From NCBI RefSeq assembly GCF_026342355.1, contig NZ_JAPEMV010000002.1, positions 310,001 to 374,000 on the forward strand: a DNA stretch of 64,000 nt, in the 5' to 3' direction. Numbering within the stretch: position 1 is the stretch's first letter; each line of letters opens with the position of its first letter. A program made the position numbers and the translations under genes. This DNA is from Streptomyces sp. NBC_00249. GTDB taxonomy: Bacteria > Actinomycetota > Actinomycetes > Streptomycetales > Streptomycetaceae. Below are positions 35,453-47,039 of the stretch, in pieces. The notes under the pieces were generated by a model. It did not search any database. It was not told the origin of the DNA and worked only from the letters and a program-made list of their open reading frames with translations.

Positions 35453-36289
35453 TCAACGGAGCAGCAGGTCGTCCAGGTAGGGGCGCAGCAGCGGGGGCAG
35501 GGCGGTGCGGTCCAGGGTGCGCAGCAGGGCGAGGGCCGGGGGTGCGAGGAAGGCGCCGAGCTGGAGGAGGGCGTTCAGCTCGGACTCCAGGGCGGCGGGG
35601 TCCGTCTCGGCGCGGGCGGCCCGGGCCAGGGCGGCGCAGAGCAGCCGGCCGGTCTCCGGGTCCCAGGAGCCGGGCCAGTCGCAGGCCTGGGCGGCGGCGA
35701 GGTCCCGCGTCCGGGGGTCGGGCGCGCGCAGCATGCGTACGTACTCCCGCGCGCGGGGGTCGGCGTCGAGACGGTCCCACTCCCCCAGGCCGCGCGCGCC
35801 GGGGCCGGACAGCAGGACCCGCGCGGTGCGGCCGGTGTCGACGCGGCTCACGGCCCGGCCCTGGAACTCGATGCGCTCCAGCACCACCCAGGCCCCGTCG
35901 GGGGTGCGCAGCCCCTGGCCGGTGCGGGGGGCGCCGCGCAGGCACCGCACCTCGGTCAGGGTCGCGGCGCCGCTGGGCCGGGCCGGGGCGGCGATCTGGA
36001 GGCGGCCGGCGCGGGCGAGGAGCCGGCCCAGGACGTCCGGGGGTTCGCGCAGCCGGCAGAGCCGTTCCAGGTCGGCGTCGGACAGGGCGGCTTCGACGGC
36101 CGGGAGCGCCTCCAGCTGCGCGGCGAGCGCGGCCGGGTCCTCCTCCGCGCAGGCGGCGCGGGTGAGCGCGGCGGCGAGTGCCGTCTCCGTGTCCGGATCC
36201 CAGACCACGGAACCCGCCTGCCGGGCGGCGGCCTCCCGGTCCCGGGGGTCGGGGCTCTCCAGCTGCTGCGTCAGACCCATGCCCCGCAT
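35453..36289 (-). CDS. Hypothetical HEAT-like helical protein
   Basis: 278 residues from ATG 36289 (275 from 36280). Soluble, Ala/Leu-rich, with repeated helical units of similar wording: DTETALAAALTRAACAEEDPAALAAQLEALPAVE near the N-terminus and DPETGRLLCAALARAARAETDPAALESELNALLQLG near the C-terminus, which suggests an internal duplication of a HEAT-like unit. A beta-rich middle (VVLERIEFQGRAVSRVDTGR) lies between them. No catalytic motif. Function not recognised. Transcribed in the same direction as glgP but with 173 bp between, so an operon is uncertain. Confidence 0.75.
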   Translation of the reverse strand: MRGMGLTQQLESPDPRDREAAARQAGSVVWDPDTETALAAALTRAACAEEDPAALAAQLEALPAVEAALSDADLERLCRLREPPDVLGRLLARAGRLQIAAPARPSGAATLTEVRCLRGAPRTGQGLRTPDGAWVVLERIEFQGRAVSRVDTGRTARVLLSGPGARGLGEWDRLDADPRAREYVRMLRAPDPRTRDLAAAQACDWPGSWDPETGRLLCAALARAARAETDPAALESELNALLQLGAFLAPPALALLRTLDRTALPPLLRPYLDDLLLR

Positions 36290-36396
36290 TTTCCTCTTTT
36301 TGACGCGGTCCTCGCACCCCTCGGCCCTGGCGGGCCTCCAGGGCTTCGGCCCGCTGCGCGGGGCGGGGTCCCCTACCCGCCCTTCCACCGTTCCCT

Positions 36397-36439
36397 GGGG
36401 CTCCGCCCCAGACCCCGCGCCTCAAACGCCGGCGAGGCT
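36397..36439 (-). repeat. Dispersed Streptomyces palindromic repeat, copy R2 (inverted)
   Basis: Minus-strand copy of the GCCGGCGTTTGAGGCGCGGG element with its GGGG-cggag-CCCC hairpin. Faces copy R3 across 29 bp. Confidence 0.85.
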
Positions 36440-36468
36440 GGATCAATCCAGGCGGGGCCGGATCTATG

Positions 36469-36514
36469 AGCCCCGCCGGCGTTTGAGGCGCGGGGGTCCG
36501 GGGGCTGGCCCCCG
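36469..36514 (+). repeat. Dispersed Streptomyces palindromic repeat, copy R3
   Basis: Plus-strand copy. With R2 it forms an inverted pair that could fold into a stem of about 40 bp in either transcript, between two genes transcribed in the same direction. Confidence 0.85.
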
Positions 36515-36553
36515 GCAACGGACCCGCACGCTAACGGCTGCCAGCGGCCGGCG

Positions 36554-37135
36554 TCACGGCACGGGCGCGTCCGTCGACAGCCGGGCGTGCAGGTGTTCGT
36601 CGTGGAAGCCGTCCGCATGGAGGAGCGCACCGCGCATGGTGCCCTCCAGGGGGAAGCCGGCCTTCACCGCGACGGCGCAGGAGGCCGGGTTCGCCACCGA
36701 GTGGCAGATCCGCAGCCGGTGCAGGCCCGCGGTGGCGAAGGCCCAGCCGGAGACGGCCGTCACGGCCTGTTCCATCGCGCCGCGGCCCCGGCCTTCGGGC
36801 AGCAGCCAGTAGAGGAACTCGGCGCTGCCGCCGCGCAGATCGATGTCGCCGAGCCCGATCAGGCCCACGGCCGCGCCGTCCGGGTCCGCCAGCGCCCAGA
36901 CCGCCGCCTCCCCGGTCTGCCACCGCGTGCCCCAGCGTCCGATCCGGGCCACCGCCGACTCCCGGGTCTCGGGCTCGGGCCGGTTCCAGTGCCGGATGTC
37001 CGGGTCCTCGTACGCGGTGACGAGCACCTCCGCGTCCGCCTCCCGCCAGGGCCGCAGCACCATCGCGCAGGGCAGCGGGAGCACCGGCTGCGGGGCTCCT
37101 GGGGCGGGTGGGGCAGGGGGTATTTCGCTGTACAT
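36554..37135 (-). CDS. GNAT-family acetyltransferase (RimJ/RimL-like)
   Basis: 193 residues. GNAT fold of the RimJ/RimL (acetyltransf_3) type: LRPWREADAEVLVTAYEDPDIRHW at the start, LLPEGRGRGAMEQAV as the acetyl-CoA pyrophosphate-binding motif (R/Q-x-x-G-x-G/A), and NPASCAVAVKAGFPLEGTMRGA, the conserved N-x-x-S-x-x-V-x-x-x-x-G-F segment. Acetylates an amino group; protein N-termini or a small molecule are possible. Divergent from glgE across 334 bp. Confidence 0.9.
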   Translation of the reverse strand: MYSEIPPAPPAPGAPQPVLPLPCAMVLRPWREADAEVLVTAYEDPDIRHWNRPEPETRESAVARIGRWGTRWQTGEAAVWALADPDGAAVGLIGLGDIDLRGGSAEFLYWLLPEGRGRGAMEQAVTAVSGWAFATAGLHRLRICHSVANPASCAVAVKAGFPLEGTMRGALLHADGFHDEHLHARLSTDAPVP

Positions 37136-37469
37136 GGGTCAGTCCTCGCCGACTTGACGGAGCCTCGGCGGATGTCGATCCGGGCCTTGGCGATCCGCGT
37201 GCCACTACGTACGAGTAGTTAACCAACAGCACGGATTGGGCGGGGTGAGAGTGGGAAGGGCTCTGCGGGTACGCGCGGTACACGCACGGCGCACCCGCCC
37301 CCAACCTTTCCCCGCCACCCGAGTGAACGCGGACAGGAGCGGCCATGCCCGCAGGCCAGCCGTCTTCCGAGCGGCTAGAAACAGAGCGAACAGAGCGTGC
37401 ACTACCAGCCGCCATCCCGGCTGGCTTGTTGTCACCGAGCCCTGCGAACTGCCCCCAGGTGATCCCATC
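37136..37469 (+). promoter_or_regulatory. Divergent control region before glgE
   Basis: 334 bp without a gene. It holds a 7-bp hairpin (CCAGCCG, loop CCATCC, CGGCTGG) at 37405-37424, 45 bp before the glgE ATG, which would lie in the 5' leader. Just before it, GAACAGAGCG-like words repeat (near 37383-37397). No operator was identified. Confidence 0.4.
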
Positions 37470-39460
37470 ATGATCGGTCGCATTCCCGTGCTGGACGTCC
37501 GCCCCGCCGTCGACTGCGGCGCCAGACCCGCCAAGGCGGTGGTGGACGAGGTGTTCGAGATCTCCGCCACCGTGTTCCGTGAGGGCCACGACGCCGTGGC
37601 CGCCCATGTCGTCCTGCGGGACCCCAGCGGGCGGCTGCGCCCGCCCGTCCCGCTCCGCGAGCTCGCCCCCGGCACCGACCGGTGGGGGGCCCGGGTGTCC
37701 GCCGAGACCGAGGGGAGGTGGACGTACACCGTCGAGGCGTGGAGCGATCCCGTCGCCACCTGGCGGGCCCACGCCGCCGTCAAGATCCCGGCGGACCTCG
37801 ACACCGGCCTCACCCTCCTCGAAGGCGCCGAGCTCTACGAGCGCGCCGCCGCCAAGGTCCCCAAGCGCGACGGCCGCGAGGCCGTACTGGCCGCCGCCGA
37901 CGCGATGCGCGACGAGGACCGGCCGGTCGCGCAGCGGTACGCGGCCGCGCTCGCCCCCGCCGTGGACGCGGCGCTCGCGCGGCGCCCGTACCGGGAGCTG
38001 GTCACCGCCGCCAAGCCACTGCCGCTCCTCGTCGAGCGCAAGCGGGCCCTCTTCGGTTCCTGGTACGAGATGTTCCCCCGGTCCGAGGGAGCGGTGCTGG
38101 AGTCCGGCTCGGCTCCCGTCAGCGGTACCTTCCGCACCGCCGCGCAGCGGCTGCCGGCCATCGCCGCCATGGGCTTCGACGTCGTGTACCTGCCACCCAT
38201 CCACCCCATCGGCTCCACCTTCCGCAAGGGCCCCAACAACACGCTTTCGGCCGGAAGTTGGGACCCGGGAGTGCCGTGGGCCATCGGCTCGACGGAGGGC
38301 GGCCACGACGCCGTCCACCCCGAGCTGGGCACCATGGAGGACTTCGACGCCTTCGTCGCGCGCGCCCGCGAGCTGCGCATGGAGATCGCGCTGGACTTCG
38401 CCCTCCAGTGCTCCCCGGACCACCCCTGGGTGGAGAAGCACCCGGAGTGGTTCCGCCACCGCGCCGACGGCACGATCGCGTACGCGGAGAATCCGCCGAA
38501 GAAGTACCAGGACATCTTCCCGGTCCACTTCGACGCCGACATGGCGGGCATCGTCGAGGAGACCTGCCGGGTCCTGCGGCACTGGATGGACCACGGGGTC
38601 CGGATCTTCCGCGTCGACAATCCGCACACCAAGCCGGTCGTCTTCTGGCAGAAGGTGATCGCGGACATCAACAAGTCCGACCCCGACGTGATCTTCCTGG
38701 CCGAGGCCTTCACCCGCCCCGCCATGATGCGCGCGCTCGCCGCGATCGGTTTCCAGCAGTCGTACACCTACTTCACCTGGCGCAACACCAAGGCGGAGCT
38801 GACGGAGTACCTCACCGAGCTGTCCGGCGACCGCTCGGCCTCCGTCATGCGGCCGAACTTCTTCGTGAACACGCCCGACATCCTCCACGAGTACCTCCAG
38901 CACGGCGGGCGTCCCGCCTTCGAGGTCCGGGCGGTCCTCGCCGCCACCCTCTCCCCCACCTGGGGGGTCTACGCCGGCTACGAGCTCTGCGAGAACGAGC
39001 CGGTCCGCGAGGGCAGCGAGGAGTACCTGAACTCCGAGAAGTACGAGCTGCGGCCGCGCGACTGGGCGGCCGCCGAGCGCGAGGGCCGCTCCATCGCCCC
39101 GCTGATCACCTCCCTGAACCGGCTGCGCCGGCGCAACCCGGCCCTCCAGCAGCTGCGCGACATCCACTTCCACCCGACCGACAACGAGCAGGTGATCGCC
39201 TATTCGAAGCACGCGGGAGCCAATTCCGTACTGGTGGTCGTCAACCTCGATCCGCACCACACCCAGGAGGCGACGGTCTCGTTGGACATGCCGGTACTCG
39301 GCCTCGACTGGCACGGGTCCCTCGCGGTGCGCGACGAGCTCACCGGCGAGACCTATCACTGGGGCAGAGCGAACTACGTGCGCCTGGAACCGGGCCGTAC
39401 GCCCGCGCACGTACTGGCCGCTCTGCGACCGTCCCCGCCCACCGGAGGGTCACCCACCAC

Positions 39461-39464
<4 letters not shown>
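37470..39464 (+). CDS. glgE: Alpha-1,4-glucan:maltose-1-phosphate maltosyltransferase
   Basis: 664 residues, normal for GlgE (GH13_3). Elongates alpha-1,4-glucan by two glucose units from maltose-1-phosphate. Nucleophile Asp383 in [17 protein letters not shown]; acid/base Glu412 in [26 protein letters not shown] and [14 protein letters not shown] are GlgE-specific. The N-terminal Ig-like domain starts at about residue 15. ATG at 37470 is chosen because homology-like sequence begins there; the longer frame is promoter-like. The stop overlaps the treS ATG. The alpha-glucan made here can serve as store or surface polymer. Confidence 0.95.
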
Positions 39465-41167
<1,703 letters not shown>

Positions 41168-41324
41168 CGGGGCGAGTACGGGGCGGGCACCACACGAATG
41201 GGTCAACGGCCCGCCCCTGTACGGATCATCCTGACCCGACACTCGCACATACCGGAGAAGCAACTGCCGCACATCCGGGACACTCTGCGCATTCTGTGAC
41301 GGCCCGGGGAAAGGACGCGACGCC

Positions 41325-42758
41325 ATGTCGGAGGCTGCATCCGCCCGGAGCCGGCTGACGGCCGACCGGGCCGCCGGGCTCGGCCCCCTGGAGCCGATGC
41401 TGCGGGCCTGGCTGCCCGCGCAGCGCTGGTTCGCGGGCAAGGGCCGCGCCATCAGCAGGCTGAGAACCGTTTCGGCGGCCGAGCTGCTGCCGCCCGGTTC
41501 CACCCCCGGGCTGCTGCACCTGCTGCTCGACGTGGACGGGGACTGCTACCAACTGCTGCTGGGCATCCGCCCCTCCCCCCTGCCGCCCGCCCTCGCGCCC
41601 GCCCTGATCGGGCACGCCGAGGCCGGCCCCTTCGCGGGCCGGGCGGTGTACGAGGCGCTGGGCGATCCCCGGCTCGCCGCGATCCTGCTGGAACGCCTGC
41701 GCTCCCCCGGCACCCTGGGACCGCTCCGCTTCGACCGGGACCCGCAGGCCGCGGTCCCGGCCGGGCTGACTCCCCGGCCGCTGTCCGGGGAACAGACCAA
41801 CTCCTCGCTGATCTACGGGGATTCGTACATCCTGAAGGTGTTCCGCCGGGTCGGCCCGGGGGTCAACCCGGACCTGGAGCTGCCCCGGGCCCTGGCCGCC
41901 GCCGGATGCGCGCGGGTACCCGCCCCGGTCGCCTGGTACGAGGCGGAGCTCGCCGGAGGAGAACCGTTGACCCTGGGCGTCCTCCAGCCCTACCTGCGCG
42001 GCTCCGACGACGGCTGGCAGCTGGCCCTGCGCCGCCTCGGGGCGGGCGCCGACTTCACCGCCGAGGCGCACGCGCTGGGCCGGGCCACCGCCGAGGTGCA
42101 CAGCGCCCTCGCCGACGCCCTGCCCACCCTGGCGCTGGGCCCCGAGCAGACGGCCCGGCTCGCCGCCGGGATGACCGCCCGCCTCGCCGCCACCGCCCGC
42201 GAGGTGCCCGCGCTCCAGCCGTACGAGGCCGGCCTGCGCGGCGCCTTCGACGCCCTCGCCGCCTCCCGGGGCGCCGGGGTCCCCGCCCAGCGCATCCACG
42301 GCGACCTGCACCTGGGGCAGACCCTGCGCACCGCCGACGGCAGCTGGGCGCTGATCGACTTCGAGGGCGAACCCGCCCGGCCGCTCGCCGACCGGCGCCG
42401 GCCCGAACCGGCGGTGCGGGACATCGCCGGGATACTGCGCTCCTTCGACTACGCGGCCCGCTCGCACCGGCCGTTCGCCCCCGCCTGGGCGGACGCCTGC
42501 CGGTCGGCGTTCTGCGAGGGCTACGCCCGCACCACCGGCCGCGACCCGCGCGAGGACCCGGTGCTGCTGCGCGCATACGAGACCGACAAGGCCGTGTACG
42601 AGGCCCGCTACGAGTCCCGGCACCGCCCCGACTGGCTGCACGTCCCGATGGCGGCGATCCGCCGCCTGTCGGAGCCGCAGCGCCCCGCCCACCGCATGCC
42701 CCCGCCGACCCCCGGCAGCACCCCCCACCCGAAGCCCCCGAGGAGGCCGCTCGCGTGA
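41325..42758 (+). CDS. mak: Maltokinase (Mak/Pep2)
   Basis: 477 residues. Phosphorylates maltose with ATP to maltose-1-phosphate, the GlgE donor. Eukaryotic-kinase-like fold: the N-terminal cap has [14 protein letters not shown]; the catalytic loop is HGDLHLGQ with His325 and Asp327; Mg-binding Asp345 is in [12 protein letters not shown]. The C-terminus [18 protein letters not shown] matches maltokinases. 157 bp separate it from treS, so it may have its own promoter. The end overlaps glgB (GTGA). Confidence 0.93.
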   Translation: MSEAASARSRLTADRAAGLGPLEPMLRAWLPAQRWFAGKGRAISRLRTVSAAELLPPGSTPGLLHLLLDVDGDCYQLLLGIRPSPLPPALAPALIGHAEAGPFAGRAVYEALGDPRLAAILLERLRSPGTLGPLRFDRDPQAAVPAGLTPRPLSGEQTNSSLIYGDSYILKVFRRVGPGVNPDLELPRALAAAGCARVPAPVAWYEAELAGGEPLTLGVLQPYLRGSDDGWQLALRRLGAGADFTAEAHALGRATAEVHSALADALPTLALGPEQTARLAAGMTARLAATAREVPALQPYEAGLRGAFDALAASRGAGVPAQRIHGDLHLGQTLRTADGSWALIDFEGEPARPLADRRRPEPAVRDIAGILRSFDYAARSHRPFAPAWADACRSAFCEGYARTTGRDPREDPVLLRAYETDKAVYEARYESRHRPDWLHVPMAAIRRLSEPQRPAHRMPPPTPGSTPHPKPPRRPLA

Positions 42759-45034
42759 GCGCCGCACGACAGCCGTCACCGACCGTCCGCGACAAGGCCG
42801 CACCCGAGCCCGCGAAGCCCCGTACCCCCCGGGCCCGGCGCGGCACCCCGCCGCCCCACGGGGTGCGGCCGGCGCCGGCGCTGGGCGCGGAGGAACGGGC
42901 CCGGCTGCTGGAGGGCCGCCACCACGATCCGCACGGGGTGCTGGGCGCCCGTACACAGCGCGGCGGGGTGGCCTTCCGGGTGCTGCGCCCGTACGCGAAG
43001 GCCGTCACGATCGTCGCGAAGGGGCTGCGGGCCGAGCTGCTCGACGAGGGGGACGGGCTGTTCTCCGGGCTGCTGCCGCTGACCGGGGTGCCGGACTACC
43101 GGCTGCTGGTGGCGTACGAGAGCGACGAGGTGGAGGTCCACGACCCGTACCGGTTCCTGCCGGCCGTCGGTGAGCTGGACCTGCACCTGATCGGCGAGGG
43201 CCGGCACGAGGAGCTGTGGACGGCGCTCGGCTCGGAGCCGATGGAGCACCAGGGGGTGGCGGGCACCCGCTTCACGGTGTGGGCGCCGAACGCCCAGGGG
43301 GTGCGGGTCACCGGGGACTTCTCGTACTGGGACTCGGTGGCGTACCCGATGCGCTCGCTGGGCTCGACCGGGGTGTGGGAGCTGTTCCTGCCCGGGGTGG
43401 GCGAAGGCACGCTGTACAAGTACGACATCACCCGCCCCGACGGCAGCCACACCCTGCGCGCCGACCCGATGGCCCGGTACGCGGAGGTCCCGCCGGCGAC
43501 CGCCTCGGTGGTGACCCGGGCCCGGTACGTGTGGCAGGACGCGGAGTGGATGGCCACGCGCGGAGCCCGCGCCCCGCACCAGGCCCCGATGTCGGTGTAC
43601 GAGGTGCACCTGGCGTCCTGGCGGCCGGGGCTCAGCTACCGGCAGCTCGCGGAGCAGCTGCCGGCGTACGTGAAGGAGCTGGGCTTCACGCACGTGGAGC
43701 TGATGCCGGTCGCCGAGCACCCCTTCGGCGGCTCGTGGGGCTACCAGGTCACCGGCTTCTACGCGCCGACCTCTCGGATGGGCCCGCCGGACGACTTCCG
43801 GCTGCTGGTGGACGCGCTGCACCGGGCGGGCATCGGGGTGATCGTCGACTGGGTGCCCGCGCACTTCCCGCGCGACGCGTGGGCGCTCGCGGAGTTCGAC
43901 GGGCGGCCGCTGTACGAGCACCAGGACCCGCGCCGGGCCGCGCACCCGGACTGGGGGACGCTGGAGTTCGACTACGGGCGCAAGGAGGTCCGCAACTTCC
44001 TCGTCGCCAACGCCGTGTACTGGTGCCAGGAGTTCCATGTGGACGGGCTGCGCGTGGACGCGGTGGCCTCGATGCTGTACCTGGACTATTCGCGGAGCGA
44101 GGGCGACTGGTCGCCGAACGCGCACGGCGGCCGGGAGGACCTGGACGCGGTGGCGCTGCTCCAGGAGATGAACGCCACCGTCTACCGGCGCTGCCCGGGC
44201 GTGGTGACGATCGCGGAGGAGTCCACGGCCTGGGAGGGGGTGACCCGGCCGACGGACGCGGGCGGTCTGGGCTTCGGCCTGAAGTGGAACATGGGCTGGA
44301 TGCACGACACCCTGCGCTACGTGTCGAAGGAGCCGGTGCACCGCAAGTACCACCACCACGACATGACCTTCGGGATGGTGTACGCCTTCAGCGAGAACTA
44401 CGTGCTGCCGATCTCGCACGACGAGGTGGTGCACGGCAAGCGCTCGCTGGTGTCGAAGATGCCCGGCGACTGGTGGCAGCAGCGGGCCACGCACCGCGCG
44501 TACCTGGGCTTCATGTGGGCGCATCCGGGCAAGCAACTGCTGTTCATGGGGCAGGAGTTCGCGCAGGGCTCGGAGTGGTCGGAGAGCTACGGGCCGGACT
44601 GGTGGCTGCTGGACTCCTCCTACCCGGCGGCCGGTGACCACCGGGGCGTGCGCGACCTCGTGCGCGACCTGAACCACGCGTACGCGGCGGCCCCGGCGCT
44701 GTGGGAGCGCGACAGCGTGCCGGAGGGCTTCGCGTGGGTGGAGGCGGACGCCGCCGAGGACAACGTCTTCGCGTTCCTGCGGTACGCGCAGGACGGTTCG
44801 CAGCTGCTGTGCGTGTCGAACTTCTCGCCGGTGGTGCGGCACGGCTACCGGATCGGGGTGCCGGAGGAGGTGCCGTCGTGGCGAGAGGTCCTCAACACGG
44901 ACCTGGAGGCGTACGGCGGGAGCGGCGTCCACCACGCCCGGCCGCTGCTGCCCGAGCCGGTGCCGGCGCAGGGGCGGGCGGCGAGCCTGCGGATGACGCT
45001 CCCGCCGATGGCTACGGTCTGGCTCAGGCCCTAG
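42755..45034 (+). CDS. glgB: 1,4-alpha-glucan branching enzyme
   Basis: 759 residues, GH13_9. Introduces alpha-1,6 branches into the GlgE product. Nucleophile Asp435 in [17 protein letters not shown]; acid/base Glu488 in [33 protein letters not shown] holds the third conserved pair. Two N-terminal CBM48-like domains (about 50-140 and 155-265), preceded by a Pro/Arg-rich extension. GTG at 42755 overlaps the mak stop and has AGGAGG upstream. Overlaps the opposite-strand thioredoxin by 11 bp at the 3' end. Confidence 0.95.
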   Translation: MSAARQPSPTVRDKAAPEPAKPRTPRARRGTPPPHGVRPAPALGAEERARLLEGRHHDPHGVLGARTQRGGVAFRVLRPYAKAVTIVAKGLRAELLDEGDGLFSGLLPLTGVPDYRLLVAYESDEVEVHDPYRFLPAVGELDLHLIGEGRHEELWTALGSEPMEHQGVAGTRFTVWAPNAQGVRVTGDFSYWDSVAYPMRSLGSTGVWELFLPGVGEGTLYKYDITRPDGSHTLRADPMARYAEVPPATASVVTRARYVWQDAEWMATRGARAPHQAPMSVYEVHLASWRPGLSYRQLAEQLPAYVKELGFTHVELMPVAEHPFGGSWGYQVTGFYAPTSRMGPPDDFRLLVDALHRAGIGVIVDWVPAHFPRDAWALAEFDGRPLYEHQDPRRAAHPDWGTLEFDYGRKEVRNFLVANAVYWCQEFHVDGLRVDAVASMLYLDYSRSEGDWSPNAHGGREDLDAVALLQEMNATVYRRCPGVVTIAEESTAWEGVTRPTDAGGLGFGLKWNMGWMHDTLRYVSKEPVHRKYHHHDMTFGMVYAFSENYVLPISHDEVVHGKRSLVSKMPGDWWQQRATHRAYLGFMWAHPGKQLLFMGQEFAQGSEWSESYGPDWWLLDSSYPAAGDHRGVRDLVRDLNHAYAAAPALWERDSVPEGFAWVEADAAEDNVFAFLRYAQDGSQLLCVSNFSPVVRHGYRIGVPEEVPSWREVLNTDLEAYGGSGVHHARPLLPEPVPAQGRAASLRMTLPPMATVWLRP

Positions 45035-45392
45035 CCGGCCGCCGCTCCGCGGGCTGCTCCAGGTGCTCCTCCAGCTCCTGGAGCAGCTTGCGCTTGGCGC
45101 GGGCGCCGCGCAGCTGGAGGACGGGTTCGCCGTCCTTGTAGAGGAACAGGGTGGGGGCGGCCAGGACCGCGTGGCGGGCGGCGGTGGCGGGGTTGCGGTC
45201 GACGTCGATCTGGACGACCTTGAGCCGGCCGGCCTCCTCGGCGGCGACGGCGGAGAGCACGGGGGCCAGCTGGCGGCAGGGGCCGCACCAGTCGGCGGTG
45301 AACTCCACCAGGACGGGCCGGCCGCGTTCCTGGAGCACCTGGGCGGTGAAGTCCTCGTCGGTCACCTCGGTCACGCCGTGTGCGCGCAGCAT
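45024..45392 (-). CDS. Thioredoxin
   Basis: 122 residues, single thioredoxin fold. Active site W35-C36-G-P-C39; cis-proline in LAAPTLFLY. The C-terminus has a charged extension ([16 protein letters not shown]). A general disulphide reductase in the cytoplasm. GAGGGGA precedes the ATG. Follows the MerR gene on the same strand by 70 bp, and may be co-transcribed from the MerR promoter, so its synthesis may answer a redox or metal signal. Confidence 0.93.
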   Translation of the reverse strand: MLRAHGVTEVTDEDFTAQVLQERGRPVLVEFTADWCGPCRQLAPVLSAVAAEEAGRLKVVQIDVDRNPATAARHAVLAAPTLFLYKDGEPVLQLRGARAKRKLLQELEEHLEQPAERRPARA

Positions 45393-45406
45393 GTCGTTCC
45401 CCTCTC

Positions 45407-45434
45407 GTGTGCGGTGTGTGGTGTGCGGTGTGTG
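45407..45434. repeat. Two perfect 14-bp GT-rich tandem repeats
   Basis: GTGTGCGGTGTGTG twice, then a degenerate tail to about 45450, between the MerR and thioredoxin genes; in the minus-strand transcript it gives an unstructured CA-rich spacer. Confidence 0.7.
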
Positions 45435-45462
45435 GTGCGGTGCGTGCGGGCAGGTGGGCCGG

Positions 45463-45855
45463 TCAGCCGGTCATCTCGCAGCGCGGCGCGGCCGGCTCCT
45501 CGGCGGCCCGCTCGGCGGCCGTCAGCTGCCGGGCGACCTGCTCGCGTACGTCGGCGAGCTGACCGATGAGGCCGTCCAGCTCGGCGAGCTTGCGGCGGTA
45601 CACCGCGAGCGAGGCCGGGCAGGAGTCCCCGGCCGGGTGCCCGGCGCGCAGGCAGTCGACGAACGGCCGGGTCTCCTCCAGCTCGAAGCCGAAGTCCTGG
45701 AGGGTGCGGATCTGGCGCAGCAGGCGCAGGTCGTCCTCGTCGTAGGTCCGGTAGCCGTTGTCGGTGCGCCGCGCGGTGAGCAGCCCGCGGGATTCGTAGT
45801 ACCGCAGCGTCCGGGTGCTGGTCCCGGCCCGCTCGGCCAGTTCGCCGATTCGCAT
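45463..45855 (-). CDS. MerR-family regulator
   Basis: 130 residues. N-terminal winged helix MRIGELAERAGTSTRTLRYYESRGLL is canonical MerR; then a dimerisation helix (about 80-120). Cys68 (VDCLRAG) and Cys79 (GDSCPAS) lie where MerR proteins place ligand or redox Cys, and Cys126 is near the end. Because a thioredoxin follows, a thiol or redox signal is a fair guess. ATG at 45855 is chosen from the fold. The -10 box lies only 6 nt before this ATG, so the message would be leaderless. Confidence 0.9.
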   Translation of the reverse strand: MRIGELAERAGTSTRTLRYYESRGLLTARRTDNGYRTYDEDDLRLLRQIRTLQDFGFELEETRPFVDCLRAGHPAGDSCPASLAVYRRKLAELDGLIGQLADVREQVARQLTAAERAAEEPAAPRCEMTG

Positions 45856-45861
45856 GGTCCG

Positions 45862-45892
45862 ACCGTATTCCTTGACGTCGGCGTCAAGGCAA
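45862..45892 (-). promoter_or_regulatory. MerR-type promoter with 19-bp spacer and operator
   Basis: On the minus strand: TTGCCT as -35 (45887-45892), a spacer of exactly 19 bp, TACGGT as -10 (45862-45867). In the spacer region lies an inverted repeat with arms CCTTGACG and CGTCAAGG separated by 4 bp (45870-45889). The over-long 19-bp spacer with a central dyad is the hallmark of promoters that MerR proteins untwist. Confidence 0.78.
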
Positions 45893-46172
45893 GGGGAACG
45901 GGAACGGGGGCGGGGGCGACGGGGGGGGTCGGGGGCCCTCGCCACCCCCGTATGCGAGGGCCCCGGTATGGATCACGTACGGGAGGAACGGCGGGTTCAG
46001 GGTGTGTGACGGGGATCACTGGACGAGTGTGCCCGGACCCCTGAAATGGAGTGGCTGAATCCGTACGCTGTAAATGGATCTTCGAACAATCCGATTACCG
46101 GACAGTCATCGGAAAACCAGCCCAAATCGCCGAGCGCGATAGGACTTTCCTACGAGTTATGGGCTTGTTTGA

Positions 46173-46901
46173 ATGGTCTGTAGTCGCCACGGCTTGGACA
46201 CTTCTACCGTGTGCCCTGTGCACTCCAGCCCACCTTTCAATGCCCCCGCCGCGCGCCGTCTGCGCGCGGCCCTGGGCATGGCCCCCGGTCATGTCGCCTA
46301 CGGCCTCCGGGCCCAGTACGGACTGCTCGTCGCGCCCGAGACCGTCATGGCCTGGGAGCGGGGCGAACTGTCGCCCACCTCGGCCGAGCTGACGGCCCTC
46401 GCCGGCGTGCTCTGGTGCTCCCCCGGCGAGCTGTACGCCGAACCGGTCACCCTGCGCGAACACCGGCTGTCCCGGGGCTTGGACCCCGAGGACCTGGCCC
46501 GCCGGATCGGGCTGGAGGCGAACTCGTACCAGAAGATGGAGGACACCGGGCGCTGGAAGGGCAACGAACGCCAGTCCGCCGCCCTCGCCTCGGTGCTCGG
46601 TCTGACCCTGGCCCAGTTCGTGACGGCGACCGGCAAACAGGACGAGCTCGCCGAGATGCTGCGCAGCGCGGTCACCACGCGCTGGCAGGCGTACGCGAAG
46701 CCGCTCGCCAAGCTGCTGCCGGTGCCCAAGGCCCACCTGGAACGGGTCCTGGAGGTGCTCCACAACGAGTACCAGTCGCTGATGGTGGCGACCCTGAGCT
46801 GGGGCGGCGGCGGGGGCACGGCCGGGACCGGGGACGCGGGCCGGGAGTTCCTGGCGGACATCGTGAACCGGTTCTGGTCGGTGGCCGGCGGTGCGCGATA
46901 G
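46173..46901 (+). CDS. Helix-turn-helix regulator with two HTH units
   Basis: 242 residues from ATG 46173; GTGs at 46209 and 46218 are alternatives and none has a clear ribosome-binding site. Two XRE-like HTH regions are seen: RRLRAALGMAPGHVAYGLRAQYGLLVAPETVMAWERGE (about 28-65) and REHRLSRGLDPEDLARRIGLEANSYQKMEDTGRW (about 94-130). A C-terminal helical domain (about 150-242) has a Gly-rich insert. Such double-HTH proteins are an actinobacterial type; targets unknown. About 320 bp of non-coding DNA lies upstream. It converges with pfkA across a strong hairpin. Confidence 0.82.
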   Translation: MVCSRHGLDTSTVCPVHSSPPFNAPAARRLRAALGMAPGHVAYGLRAQYGLLVAPETVMAWERGELSPTSAELTALAGVLWCSPGELYAEPVTLREHRLSRGLDPEDLARRIGLEANSYQKMEDTGRWKGNERQSAALASVLGLTLAQFVTATGKQDELAEMLRSAVTTRWQAYAKPLAKLLPVPKAHLERVLEVLHNEYQSLMVATLSWGGGGGTAGTGDAGREFLADIVNRFWSVAGGAR

Positions 46902-46929
46902 GACGCGTCCGGACCGGGCGGGACACCGC

Positions 46930-46975
46930 GAACGGCCCCGGGCGCTCCCTCGCGGGGGAGCGCCCGGGGCCGTTC
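46930..46975. terminator. Bidirectional terminator between the HTH gene and pfkA
   Basis: Perfect 20-bp stem (about GAACGGCCCCGGGCGCTCCC and its complement) with a 6-nt loop, one of the strongest hairpins in the window. Confidence 0.92.
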
Positions 46976-47039
46976 GGCGTGGGATCCGTGACGCAGGTCC
47001 CGGCCGCGCGGCCCGTACGGGCCTGCCGGGGCGGGCCGG

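Noticed and set aside
36397..36514. Insertion-sequence ends
   Set aside because: The inverted pair encloses only 29 bp and matches the dispersed palindrome found also at 23466, not a transposon.
45407..45450. Z-DNA or phase-variable GT tract
   Set aside because: Only two exact 14-bp units and lying between genes, not within a start or reading frame; no evidence for switching.
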